From assembly GCA_019634215.1 (NCBI GenBank), contig JAHQVS010000102.1, positions 1 through 53,935 on the forward strand: a stretch of 53,935 nucleotides of DNA, given 5' to 3'. Origin of the DNA: Paracoccaceae bacterium (GTDB taxonomy: Bacteria > Pseudomonadota > Alphaproteobacteria > Rhodobacterales > Rhodobacteraceae). Each line of letters starts with the position of its first letter. The stretch's first letter is position 1. The notes beneath the pieces are model-generated. The model was not told where the DNA came from. It saw only the letters and a program-made list of their open reading frames with translations, and ran no database searches. The position numbers were made by a program, and so were the translations under genes. Shown one piece after another: positions 43,167-51,237 of this stretch.

Positions 43167-44678
43167 ATGGATATCGGCTCAACCGGCCCAAGCGCGCCGC
43201 CTGATCTCTTCGCAAGGCATCAGAAGGTCTATCCCAAGGCGGTCACCGGCTTCTTCCGCCGCCTGAAATGGCGGATCATGGTCGTCACCTTGGCGATTTA
43301 CTATCTAACGCCCTGGCTTCGCTGGGAGCGTGGGCCGAGCGCGCCGGATCAAGCGGTATTGGTCGATCTCGCCAACCGCCGATTCTACTTCTTCACTATC
43401 GAGATTTGGCCGCAAGAATTCTATTACGTCGCCGGGTTGCTGATCATGGCGGGGATCGGCTTATTCCTCGTCACATCGACAGTAGGCCGGGCATGGTGTG
43501 GCTATTTTTGCCCGCAGACGGTTTGGACCGACCTGTATCAACATATCGAGCGCTATATCGATGGCGACCGCAACGCGCAGATCCGATTGGAGAAAGCGCC
43601 GTGGAGCGCCTCTAAATTCGTCAAGCGGGCCGCTAAGCACAGCAGCTTCCTCCTGATCGCCGCCGCTACCGGCGGCGCATGGGTGTTCTACTTCGCGGAT
43701 GCGCCGACCCTTTTGGTGAATCTATTTACCGGTGAAGCAGCGATGGAGGCGTATGTTGCGGTCGGGGTTCTGACCTTCACTACTTATAGTCTTGGCGGGC
43801 TGATGCGAGAGCAAGTATGCACCTACATGTGTCCTTGGCCGCGAATCCAGGGTGCGATGCTCGACGATAAGAGCCTCGTGGTCACGTATAATGACTGGCG
43901 CGGCGAGCCGCGCGGCAAACACCGTCGGGCCGAGGGTGCGGAAAATCTCGGCGATTGTGTGGATTGCGACGCCTGTGTCGCCGTCTGTCCAGTAGGGATC
44001 GACATTCGCAACGGTCAACAGCTCGAATGCATAACCTGCGCGCTGTGTATCGACGCCTGCGATACGGTGATGGAGAAGCTCGGCAAGCCGAAAGGCTTGA
44101 TCGGCTACAGCACCTTGCAGGACTATAACAGTTGCTCGCTCCAGGCCGACGCCTGCCGAAGCGGCGGCTGCAAGCCGTGTGAGGTGTCGTCGAAAGTGCA
44201 GGGCGAGTTCGGCTGGCGCTCGCTGCTGAAACCGCGCTCGCTGATTTACATAGGCGTGTGGAGCGCTGTCGGCGTGGCGATGCTGGTCTCGCTGTATTTG
44301 CGCGACCGGCTGGACGTGAATGTCCTGCATGACCGCAATCCGCATTTCGTCATGCTGTCTGACGGATCGATCCGCAACGGCTACACAATCAAGATCCTCA
44401 ACATGCGGCTTGAGACACGGCTGTTCGAGTTGAAGCTGGAGGCTCCTCAAGGTGCCCGGATGCGCCAGGCTGGGGAGAAGCTCTATGCTGGCTCGACCAT
44501 GTTTGTTTCGGTCGGGGCGGACAGGGTGTTGGAGGTGAAGGTGTTCGTCGAGATGCCAAAGGATCGGGTCGAGACGGCGCGCCAGGAAATCGGGTTCACA
44601 GTCAACGATATGACTGGCGTGGAGACAGCGCACTACAACGCCGCCTTCTTTGCGCCTGAGCGGTATGGCGTGCAGTAG
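43167..44678 (+). CDS. ccoG: Cytochrome c oxidase accessory protein CcoG (FixG)
   Basis: A 503-residue membrane ferredoxin-like protein needed for cbb3-type oxidase assembly, probably reducing copper for the oxidase. Five or so helices are present. Two [4Fe-4S] clusters are visible as CVDCDACVAVCPVGI and CITCALCIDACD, together with WCGYFCPQTVWTDLYQHIER and the membrane-near CTYMCPWPRIQGAM. The C-terminal immunoglobulin-like domain (about 385 to 500) is complete. GGAGGAG precedes the ATG. First gene of ccoGHIS, under the FNR-type box. The structural genes ccoNOQP are not in the window. Confidence 0.97.
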   Translation: MDIGSTGPSAPPDLFARHQKVYPKAVTGFFRRLKWRIMVVTLAIYYLTPWLRWERGPSAPDQAVLVDLANRRFYFFTIEIWPQEFYYVAGLLIMAGIGLFLVTSTVGRAWCGYFCPQTVWTDLYQHIERYIDGDRNAQIRLEKAPWSASKFVKRAAKHSSFLLIAAATGGAWVFYFADAPTLLVNLFTGEAAMEAYVAVGVLTFTTYSLGGLMREQVCTYMCPWPRIQGAMLDDKSLVVTYNDWRGEPRGKHRRAEGAENLGDCVDCDACVAVCPVGIDIRNGQQLECITCALCIDACDTVMEKLGKPKGLIGYSTLQDYNSCSLQADACRSGGCKPCEVSSKVQGEFGWRSLLKPRSLIYIGVWSAVGVAMLVSLYLRDRLDVNVLHDRNPHFVMLSDGSIRNGYTIKILNMRLETRLFELKLEAPQGARMRQAGEKLYAGSTMFVSVGADRVLEVKVFVEMPKDRVETARQEIGFTVNDMTGVETAHYNAAFFAPERYGVQ

Positions 44679-44730
44679 GGCCGCTGGTCGCCCTGGTGTG
44701 GTGCGGAAATTCAGTTGGGAGAAGGCCGTG

Positions 44731-45252
44731 ATGGCGATGTCCAAAGGTTCTGACGCAGTTGAGTATGATCCTGGCGGAACTCCGGTCACAGGCAGGCGGG
44801 TGCTGTTGATTGTGCTAGCGTTCTTCGCCGTGATCATTGCGGCGAATGTAACGATGATGACGTTCGCGTTGAACAATTTCGGCGGGCTGGTGGTCGCCAA
44901 CAGCTATGTCGCCAGTCAGCGCTTCAACCAGGACGTCGCCGCCGCCCGCGCGGCCCCATCGGCGTCGTGGCGGTTTGAGGCGGCGGCGGACCTTGAAGGG
45001 GTGACATTGACCATCCATGACGCGGACGGCGCGCCTGTGGCGCCGCCGGGGTTGCGCGGTGTTTTAGGCCGCCCCAGCCATCAACGTGACGATGTTGCTG
45101 TAGCGTTTGAGTTAGGCGCCCCAGGTGTGTACCGCACTGACGTCCCACTCAAGCCAGGCGCTTGGCGGCTGAGCTTGGCCATTGATGGGCCGAATGGGCC
45201 GATTGCGCGGCGTGTGGATGTGTTTCTTTCTCCCAACACACGCCTACGCTGA
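44731..45252 (+). CDS. ccoH: CcoH (FixH) cbb3 oxidase assembly protein
   Basis: About 173 residues with one N-terminal membrane helix (VLLIVLAFFAVIIAANVTMM) and a periplasmic FixH domain (VVANSYVASQRFNQDVAAAR, then a beta-sandwich). CcoH binds the oxidase and is needed for its assembly. The ATG at 44731 has GGAGAAGG upstream; a longer reading overlapping ccoG lacks support. It begins 52 bases after ccoG and ends eight bases before ccoI. Confidence 0.93.
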   Translation: MAMSKGSDAVEYDPGGTPVTGRRVLLIVLAFFAVIIAANVTMMTFALNNFGGLVVANSYVASQRFNQDVAAARAAPSASWRFEAAADLEGVTLTIHDADGAPVAPPGLRGVLGRPSHQRDDVAVAFELGAPGVYRTDVPLKPGAWRLSLAIDGPNGPIARRVDVFLSPNTRLR

Positions 45253-45260
45253 GGGCCGTG

Positions 45261-47600
45261 ATGAGCTGCTGCGCCGCCGCACCGAAGGATGCTCTGGAGA
45301 CTCTGTTAACCGATACGGCGGCGGATGCGCGCGCCGAGGCCCGGGCGCAGGAGATGCGGTTGGCGGCGTCGCAGCCGCGCGAAGGCGTTTCCTTGCTGCG
45401 GCTGGCGGCCCCGGGCATGCGCTGCGGCGCTTGTGTCGCGGCTTTGGAGGGAGCGCTGACCAAGCTCGATGGCGTGCTGAACGCCCGTGCCAACCTCACA
45501 GCAAAGACGGTGGCAGTGGAATGGCGCAGCGCGGCCATGGCTCCTATCGAGGCGGTTGAGGCGATCGAGCGGGCGGGCTTTACGGTATTTCCGCTTGATG
45601 ACGTCAGCACCGACGACGCCGATCGCCACGAAACGGTTGATCTGCTCCGGCGCATGGCGGTCGCCGGTTTTGCTGCGGCGAATGTGATGCTGTTGTCAGT
45701 GTCGATCTGGGCCGGGGCGGAGGGGGCGACTCGTGATTTACTGCACTGGATCTCGGCGGCGATCGCGTTGCCGACAGTCGCCTATTCTGGGCGACCGTTC
45801 TTCGCCTCGGCGCTGGCTGGTCTGCGTGCTGGGCGATTGAACATGGACGCGCCAATCTCTTTAGCGGTGCTGTTGGCGGCTGGAGCTTCTCTGTATGAGG
45901 TGGTTCATCATGGCCCGCACGCGTATTTTGACGCGGCGGTGTCATTACTGTTTTTGCTGCTGGTTGGGCGTTGGCTTGGTGGTGTGATGCGTGCTGGCGC
46001 CCGCTCCAGCGCCCGTAAGCTGGCGCGAATGACGCCTCGTGGCGCATGGGTTGCGACTGGGGATGGCGCGCGAGATTTTCGAGCGGCCGAAGCCTTGCGG
46101 CCAGGGGATGTATTGTTAATCGCGCCGGGCGACCGTGTCGCCGTCGATGGAGTCGTGACGCGCGGGACCAGCTCTTTGGACCGTTCGCTGCTGACCGGTG
46201 AGAGCCAAGCAGCATCGGTTGGGCCGGGCGATGGGGTCGAAGCTGGCGCGCTCAACTTGGATGGAATGCTGGCGCTGCGTGCAACGGCGACAGCAGCGGA
46301 GTCCACCTTGTCCGAAATTGCCGAGTTGGTAGCGGCGGCGGAGGAGCGGAAGTCAGGGCTGGCAAGGCTTGCCGATCAGGCCGCTCGGATCTACGCGCCA
46401 TTGGTGCATGGCGTCGCACTGGTGGTGCTGCTTGGTTGGCTGTTGGCCGGCGCCGCCCCACGAGATGCTATTCTGACGGCTGTGGCGGTTTTGATCGTCA
46501 CTTGTCCCTGCGCCTTGGGATTGGCGGCGCCAATGGCCCAAGCCGTTGCAAGCGGCGCATTGTTTCGGCGCGGGGTGTTGTTGAAAGACGGCGCGGCGCT
46601 GGAGCGGCTGGCGGTGGTCGATCGGGCCTTGTTCGATAAGACTGGCGTGTTGACCTTAGGCCGCCCAACGGTGGTGCAGGCGCCTGTGCTCTCCATGGAG
46701 GCGCGTACGATTGCTGCGGCTTTAGCAGAGGGCAGTCGCCACCCATCAGCGCAGGCGGTTGCGGTTTGGACAGCAGCTAAGGACGCCGCGCCGGTCGAAT
46801 TGGCGGACGTACGAGAGGTCGCAGGCTGTGGCGTCGAGGCGAAAACCCTGGATGGGCGCCGCGTTCGGCTTGGATCGGCGGCGTTTTGCGGCAGTGTCTT
46901 GGCGAGTGCAGATCCAGACACTGCCGTCTCGCTGGTATGGCTGCGTATCGGAGAGGAAGCGCCCGCTGCATTCAGCTTGCGAGACGCGCTTCGCCCTGGC
47001 GCTGTTGATGCTATTTCGAGCCTGAAGAGCGCTGGGGTGGGTGTCGAGATTTTGTCTGGCGATCGCGATTTGGCGGTGCGGGCGATTGCAGAGCGTGTGG
47101 GTGCGCCTTGGCGGTCTGAAGTATCGCCCCAAGGGAAGATCGCCGCGGTGGCGACGGCGCAAGCTGTCGGGGCCAAGGCAGGTGGCGGGGTGCTGATGAT
47201 TGGTGACGGCCTGAATGACGCCCCGGCATTGGCGGCGGCCGATGTCTCCATTGCGCCTGCGAGCGCATCTGATGTTGGACGCGCCGCCGCCGATCTGGTG
47301 TTTGTCGGCGAGTCACTGGCGGCTGTCTCGCAAGCCTGGGCGATTGCGCGTCAGACTCGGGCGGTGATCTTGCAGAACTTCGCCTTGGCGGCTGGCTACA
47401 ATCTGATCGCTGTGCCATTGGCGGCGGCGGGAATGGCGGGACCACTGGAGGCGGCGATTGCGATGTCGACTTCGTCGCTTCTGGTCACCGCCAATGCGTT
47501 GCGGATCGCTCATATGGCGGAGGGGAAATCTTCCGGCTCTGACGCCAAAGATTCGGCTCCCTCCCCTTCCCCCTCCCCTGAACAGCGAGTCGCTGCATGA
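45261..47600 (+). CDS. ccoI: Copper-exporting P-type ATPase CcoI (FixI)
   Basis: About 779 residues of the P1B copper ATPase family, CcoI/FixI branch, which delivers copper for cbb3 oxidase. The heavy-metal domain has CxxC at 55 to 58 (GMRCGAC), and Cys pairs are also at the extreme N-terminus (MSCC). Further motifs are LTGESQA (actuator), CPC at 415 to 417, phosphorylation Asp459 in FDKTGVLT, and GDGLNDAP. Eight helices fit the family. The start is ATG 45261 (a GTG three bases earlier is equally near GAGGG). Its stop overlaps the ccoS start. Confidence 0.96.
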   Translation: MSCCAAAPKDALETLLTDTAADARAEARAQEMRLAASQPREGVSLLRLAAPGMRCGACVAALEGALTKLDGVLNARANLTAKTVAVEWRSAAMAPIEAVEAIERAGFTVFPLDDVSTDDADRHETVDLLRRMAVAGFAAANVMLLSVSIWAGAEGATRDLLHWISAAIALPTVAYSGRPFFASALAGLRAGRLNMDAPISLAVLLAAGASLYEVVHHGPHAYFDAAVSLLFLLLVGRWLGGVMRAGARSSARKLARMTPRGAWVATGDGARDFRAAEALRPGDVLLIAPGDRVAVDGVVTRGTSSLDRSLLTGESQAASVGPGDGVEAGALNLDGMLALRATATAAESTLSEIAELVAAAEERKSGLARLADQAARIYAPLVHGVALVVLLGWLLAGAAPRDAILTAVAVLIVTCPCALGLAAPMAQAVASGALFRRGVLLKDGAALERLAVVDRALFDKTGVLTLGRPTVVQAPVLSMEARTIAAALAEGSRHPSAQAVAVWTAAKDAAPVELADVREVAGCGVEAKTLDGRRVRLGSAAFCGSVLASADPDTAVSLVWLRIGEEAPAAFSLRDALRPGAVDAISSLKSAGVGVEILSGDRDLAVRAIAERVGAPWRSEVSPQGKIAAVATAQAVGAKAGGGVLMIGDGLNDAPALAAADVSIAPASASDVGRAAADLVFVGESLAAVSQAWAIARQTRAVILQNFALAAGYNLIAVPLAAAGMAGPLEAAIAMSTSSLLVTANALRIAHMAEGKSSGSDAKDSAPSPSPSPEQRVAA

Positions 47601-47752
47601 ATGTCCTACTGATCTTGATCCCCGCTGCATTGCTGTTAGGCGGCGTCGGTTTGGCGGCGTTCTTGTGGTCTCTCTCCACAAATCAGTATGAAGATCTGGA
47701 CGGTGAGGCTGAGCGGATCTTGTTTGATGATGACCAGCCTGGGCGGGGATGA
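47597..47752 (+). CDS. ccoS: CcoS (FixS) cbb3 oxidase maturation protein, 51 aa
   Basis: A 51-residue protein: a single N-terminal helix (VLLILIPAALLLGGVGLAAF), then LWSLSTNQYEDLDGEAERIL and FDDDQPGRG. This QYEDLDGxAERILFDD signature is diagnostic of CcoS, which helps insert haem and copper into cbb3 oxidase. Its ATG overlaps the ccoI stop (ATGA), so translation is coupled. It closes the ccoGHIS operon. Confidence 0.95.
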   Translation: MNVLLILIPAALLLGGVGLAAFLWSLSTNQYEDLDGEAERILFDDDQPGRG

Positions 47753-47940
47753 AGCTCGGATCTGTTATATAGGAGCACGATAAGAATTTACGCGATTGGG
47801 AAGATGCGCCGCGCAATCAGGTTTTGTCGCCTCATGCCCAGAAATAGTCGTAAGATATTATTTCCGCCGGATTGGTTTTGGCCAATTCGGGCGCTGCTTT
47901 GAAATATCTACATTGATTCCCGAGTGATATGGAGGCGCTG

Positions 47941-48306
47941 ATGCTAACTGGCTTTGATCATGTTCAAATCGCCATTCCCGCCACGTCGTCGGAACTGTGT
48001 CGACAGTTTTATGCTGGCCTGTTGGCGCTGGAGGAAGTTCCCAGACCTGACGAACTCATGAGCCGTGAGGGGTTTTGGCTGAATGGGCCGGGCGTGAACA
48101 TTCACTTCGGTGTCGACCCGAACTTCACACCGGCCAAGAAGGCGCATTTGGCGTTTCGCGTGGCTGATTTGGATGGATTGGCGGTGCGTTTAGAGGCGGA
48201 GGGTCTCCCGGTTAATTGGGATACGGTGATTCCGACTGTACGCCGGCTCTTTACCGAGGATCCGGTAGGCAACCGCCTTGAGCTGATTCAGGACGCAGCG
48301 GCTTAG
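47941..48306 (+). CDS. VOC (glyoxalase/bleomycin resistance) family protein
   Basis: A 121-residue single VOC-fold protein. It starts MLTGFDHVQIAIPA with metal-ligand-like His7, and has FWLNGPGVNIHFGVD with a second His and the terminal RRLFTEDPVGNRLELIQ with a Glu ligand. A further conserved HLAFRVADLDGLAVRLEAEG separates the halves. The fold covers lactoylglutathione lyases, dioxygenases and resistance proteins; specificity cannot be assigned. The ATG at 47941 was chosen because GGAGG lies nine bases before it. It stands alone after ccoS (188-base gap). Confidence 0.85.
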   Translation: MLTGFDHVQIAIPATSSELCRQFYAGLLALEEVPRPDELMSREGFWLNGPGVNIHFGVDPNFTPAKKAHLAFRVADLDGLAVRLEAEGLPVNWDTVIPTVRRLFTEDPVGNRLELIQDAAA

Positions 48307-48566
48307 GTTTTTTTGGGGGGGGAGAGGCTGCTGCTGGCTGGTTTCTCTCCCTTTCATGCTTGATTAGGCTTACTTTTATTCATGAAATTCTATCCGGTTG
48401 ATTTTTAGATATTTTCAAAGTGAATGAGTGGTTTATTGTGAAAATACTCATTTGTATTTTGTTTTTATACTTTTAATTACTATTGAATTAGCAAAAATAC
48501 AACCAGCGCCATGTTTTTATGTGCTCCATCGGGCGATGGGGTGTCGCCCTTATTATGGGGCGGCGC

Positions 48567-51227
48567 ATGGCGTATTCGCTGGAGCAAATATTCTCTGCAG
48601 ATTTCTCACGTGATATTGATAAGAACACCTACTTCAGATTCCAAAAGCATCTCTACAATACATCAGGCGTCGATCTGAATGTGCTGCCTGTGTATGAGGA
48701 CTACACTGGTGCTGGTGTCACAGTGGCAGTTGCGGACCAGTCGATTGATCACACCCACCCTGATCTCGCGCCAAACTATGATGCAGACAGCGATTACGAC
48801 TTCGTCGAAGAAAAGCCGGACGCCACCCTGGATGATGGTGACGAGCACGGCACCGCCGTCGCGGGTGTGATTGCCGCCGCGAATGATGGCTCCGGCCTGC
48901 TGGGAGTCGCTTTCGACGCCACGGTCTCCGGTTTGCGGGTGATTAGCAGCGACCCCAGCTCCTCTACACGTGGCGGTTACACCATTGTCGCCGACGCGCT
49001 CGCCGCCGGGGCTGACTTTGATATTGTGAACAACTCCTATGGCTTCGGCCCCTATTACGACAGCTTCACCGCCCGCGCTCCTCAAATGGAGACGGCGCTG
49101 GCGGTTGGCGCCGAACAGGGGCGCGACGGGCTTGGAACTATCTATGTCTTTGCCGCCGGTAATGGCGGCTCTTATGACGAGAACCTCTCCGGCGCCAATT
49201 TGCAGGCGGACCGCCGCACCATCGCTGTCGGCGCCACCGACTCGAATGGTGACCTGACATCCTTTTCCACCCCTGGCGCGGCGGTGCTGGTCAGCGCTCA
49301 AGGCCGCAGTGTGGTGACCACGGACGCCGTTGGCCGCGAGGGCTATGTCGATGGGCCAGTGGTGGCGGTGTCCGGCACTTCGTTTTCGTCGCCGATGGTC
49401 GCAGGGGTGACCGCACTGATGTTGGAAGCCAACCCGGAGCTAGGGTATCGCGACGTGCAGAAGATCCTGGCGATCACAGCGCGGAACACTGATCCGGCGG
49501 CGTTTACCGAAACCGGGGCGGAGATCGTTAATGGCGGCGGACTGAATTTCTCTGATGGATATGGCTTCGGTGTTGTCGATGCCGCCGCTGCGGTGCGGTT
49601 GGCTGAGACGTGGAGCGTTGCAGGAGAAGGCGCAGGTACTGCAGCGACTGAGCAGGTTGTTGAGGTTGAGGATGTGGCGCTTGTGGGGGCCGGTTCGGCC
49701 TCGGTGTCCTTCTCGATCAGTGGGGACTTGCGGGTTCAACATGTAGAGTTGGACGTGTTCGGCAATGGCCTGCGGGACATCGACATCGACTTGATTTCGC
49801 CTGATGGCACCGTCTCCAGCATTTTGGCCGGCTCATATCGTTCAGGTATGGCTTATGGGCCGACCACCTTACGGCTGAACTCGGTTGAGCATTTGTTTGA
49901 GGATGTCGCAGGAACGTGGCGGCTAGAGGCGGTCGACGAATATGGCGATGCGATCGATCTATCGGTTGATCTCCGCTTCTACGGCGACGCCGCCCCGCAG
50001 GGCGACTCGCATTATTTCACAAATGAGTATGGCCTCTACGCGGTCGAGGATGCTGATCGCCGAATGTTGCGCACGGATGTTGTCGCGATCAACGCCGCCG
50101 CCGTCTCCACGGCGCTCAGTATCGACTTGGCCGCGAATAGCTTTGAGATAGACGGTGTCGCAGGGGAAATTGCGGAAGGCGCAGAAATCGGGGTGGTTGT
50201 TTCCGGTGACGGTGACGATCTGCTGCGGGGGGCTGATGTGCGCGAAGCGCTGTTCGGCGGGCGCGGATCAGACAGCCTAGAGGGCGGCGGCGGTGATGAT
50301 GTGCTCACCGGCGGCGCGGGGGATGATACGTTACTGGGCGGCTCAGGAGCTGACACAGCGGTGTTTCGTGGCGTGCGGGCCGACTTCACCATCGAAGTGT
50401 CATCACTCGGCGTGATCCGCGTCACGCATGAGGCGGTGGATGGGGTGACCTCTGGGTTCAATGATGGCGCTGATGCGCTGCAAGATATTGAGTTTATACG
50501 CTTTGACGATGTGACTGTCGACGCCGCCGCACTGTCGTCTGATACGGGAGACGACGGCGACACCTCCACGGACGAGCCCGATGAGACACCTGGGGACGAT
50601 GCCCCAGGTGATGCGCCGACTTTCCTTCCGCGCCAGCTTTTGGAGGGAGACGCTGAGGATAACGAAATCCTCGGCGCGCGTGGGATCGATATTGTCCGCG
50701 CCTTCGAAGGGAATGATCTGGTGCGCGCCTTCGGCGGTTCGGATCGTCTGAACGGTGGAATGGGTGATGATTGGATGATCGGCGGCGGTGGGGACGATGC
50801 CCTGCGCGGCGCCGGCGGGGCGGACCGGTTGATTGGCGGCGAGGGCGATGATTTGTTGGTCGGCGGTTTAGGCGCTGATGTGTTGTTAGGCCGCCAAGGG
50901 GACGACAATATACTGGGTGGTGGCGACGCGGATCGTCTGGTAGGCGGCGTGGGCGCTGACCGCTTGACGGGTATGGCCGGCAACGACCGCCTAATCGGCG
51001 GGACAGGTGCTGATGTCTTCATATTCGCCGGTAGCTTTGGTTGGGATGTGATCGTGGATTTTGACGCCGCTGAGGACGCCCTGGACTTCTCCGATGTCAC
51101 TGCAAACGGAGGCGTTTTGCGCGCCGAAGTAGTTGACGCCGGCGTGGTGATCTGGGCCGACGAGCAGCACCGCGTGTTGTTGCGCGATGCCGCCCTCGGC
51201 GATGTGATGGAGTTCGACTTCCTTTGA
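48567..51227 (+). CDS. RTX subtilisin-like serine protease with P/proprotein convertase domain
   Basis: About 886 residues. The S8 (kexin/subtilisin) domain covers about 35 to 345 with Asp57 (VAVADQSID), His94 (DEHGTAVAGV), oxyanion Asn in AAGNGG and Ser272 (SGTSFSSP). A P/homoB domain spans about 375 to 475 (RDIDIDLISPDGTVSSIL). A short RTX block follows at about 550 to 590, an acidic linker (DTGDDGDTSTDEPDETPGDD), then a second RTX block at about 690 to 820 and a terminal EFDFL. No Sec signal or inhibitory propeptide is evident, so type I secretion is expected. The ATG at 48567 begins MAYSLEQIFSADF; upstream in-frame ATGs are weaker. The 5' flank is AT-rich. Confidence 0.85.
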   Translation: MAYSLEQIFSADFSRDIDKNTYFRFQKHLYNTSGVDLNVLPVYEDYTGAGVTVAVADQSIDHTHPDLAPNYDADSDYDFVEEKPDATLDDGDEHGTAVAGVIAAANDGSGLLGVAFDATVSGLRVISSDPSSSTRGGYTIVADALAAGADFDIVNNSYGFGPYYDSFTARAPQMETALAVGAEQGRDGLGTIYVFAAGNGGSYDENLSGANLQADRRTIAVGATDSNGDLTSFSTPGAAVLVSAQGRSVVTTDAVGREGYVDGPVVAVSGTSFSSPMVAGVTALMLEANPELGYRDVQKILAITARNTDPAAFTETGAEIVNGGGLNFSDGYGFGVVDAAAAVRLAETWSVAGEGAGTAATEQVVEVEDVALVGAGSASVSFSISGDLRVQHVELDVFGNGLRDIDIDLISPDGTVSSILAGSYRSGMAYGPTTLRLNSVEHLFEDVAGTWRLEAVDEYGDAIDLSVDLRFYGDAAPQGDSHYFTNEYGLYAVEDADRRMLRTDVVAINAAAVSTALSIDLAANSFEIDGVAGEIAEGAEIGVVVSGDGDDLLRGADVREALFGGRGSDSLEGGGGDDVLTGGAGDDTLLGGSGADTAVFRGVRADFTIEVSSLGVIRVTHEAVDGVTSGFNDGADALQDIEFIRFDDVTVDAAALSSDTGDDGDTSTDEPDETPGDDAPGDAPTFLPRQLLEGDAEDNEILGARGIDIVRAFEGNDLVRAFGGSDRLNGGMGDDWMIGGGGDDALRGAGGADRLIGGEGDDLLVGGLGADVLLGRQGDDNILGGGDADRLVGGVGADRLTGMAGNDRLIGGTGADVFIFAGSFGWDVIVDFDAAEDALDFSDVTANGGVLRAEVVDAGVVIWADEQHRVLLRDAALGDVMEFDFL
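50206..50345 (+). repeat. First RTX block in the subtilase
   Basis: About four GGxGxDxxx nonapeptides (LFGGRGSDS, LEGGGGDDV, LTGGAGDDT, LLGGSGADT) form a short calcium-binding roll. A beta-domain follows before the acidic linker. Confidence 0.75.
50640..51030 (+). repeat. Second RTX block in the subtilase
   Basis: About ten degenerate nonapeptides (LNGGMGDDW, LRGAGGADR, LIGGEGDDL, LVGGLGADV) precede the C-terminal VFIFAGSFGWDVIVDFDAAE segment that commonly lies before a type I secretion signal. Confidence 0.8.
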
Positions 51228-51237
51228 TGTCGGTGTA

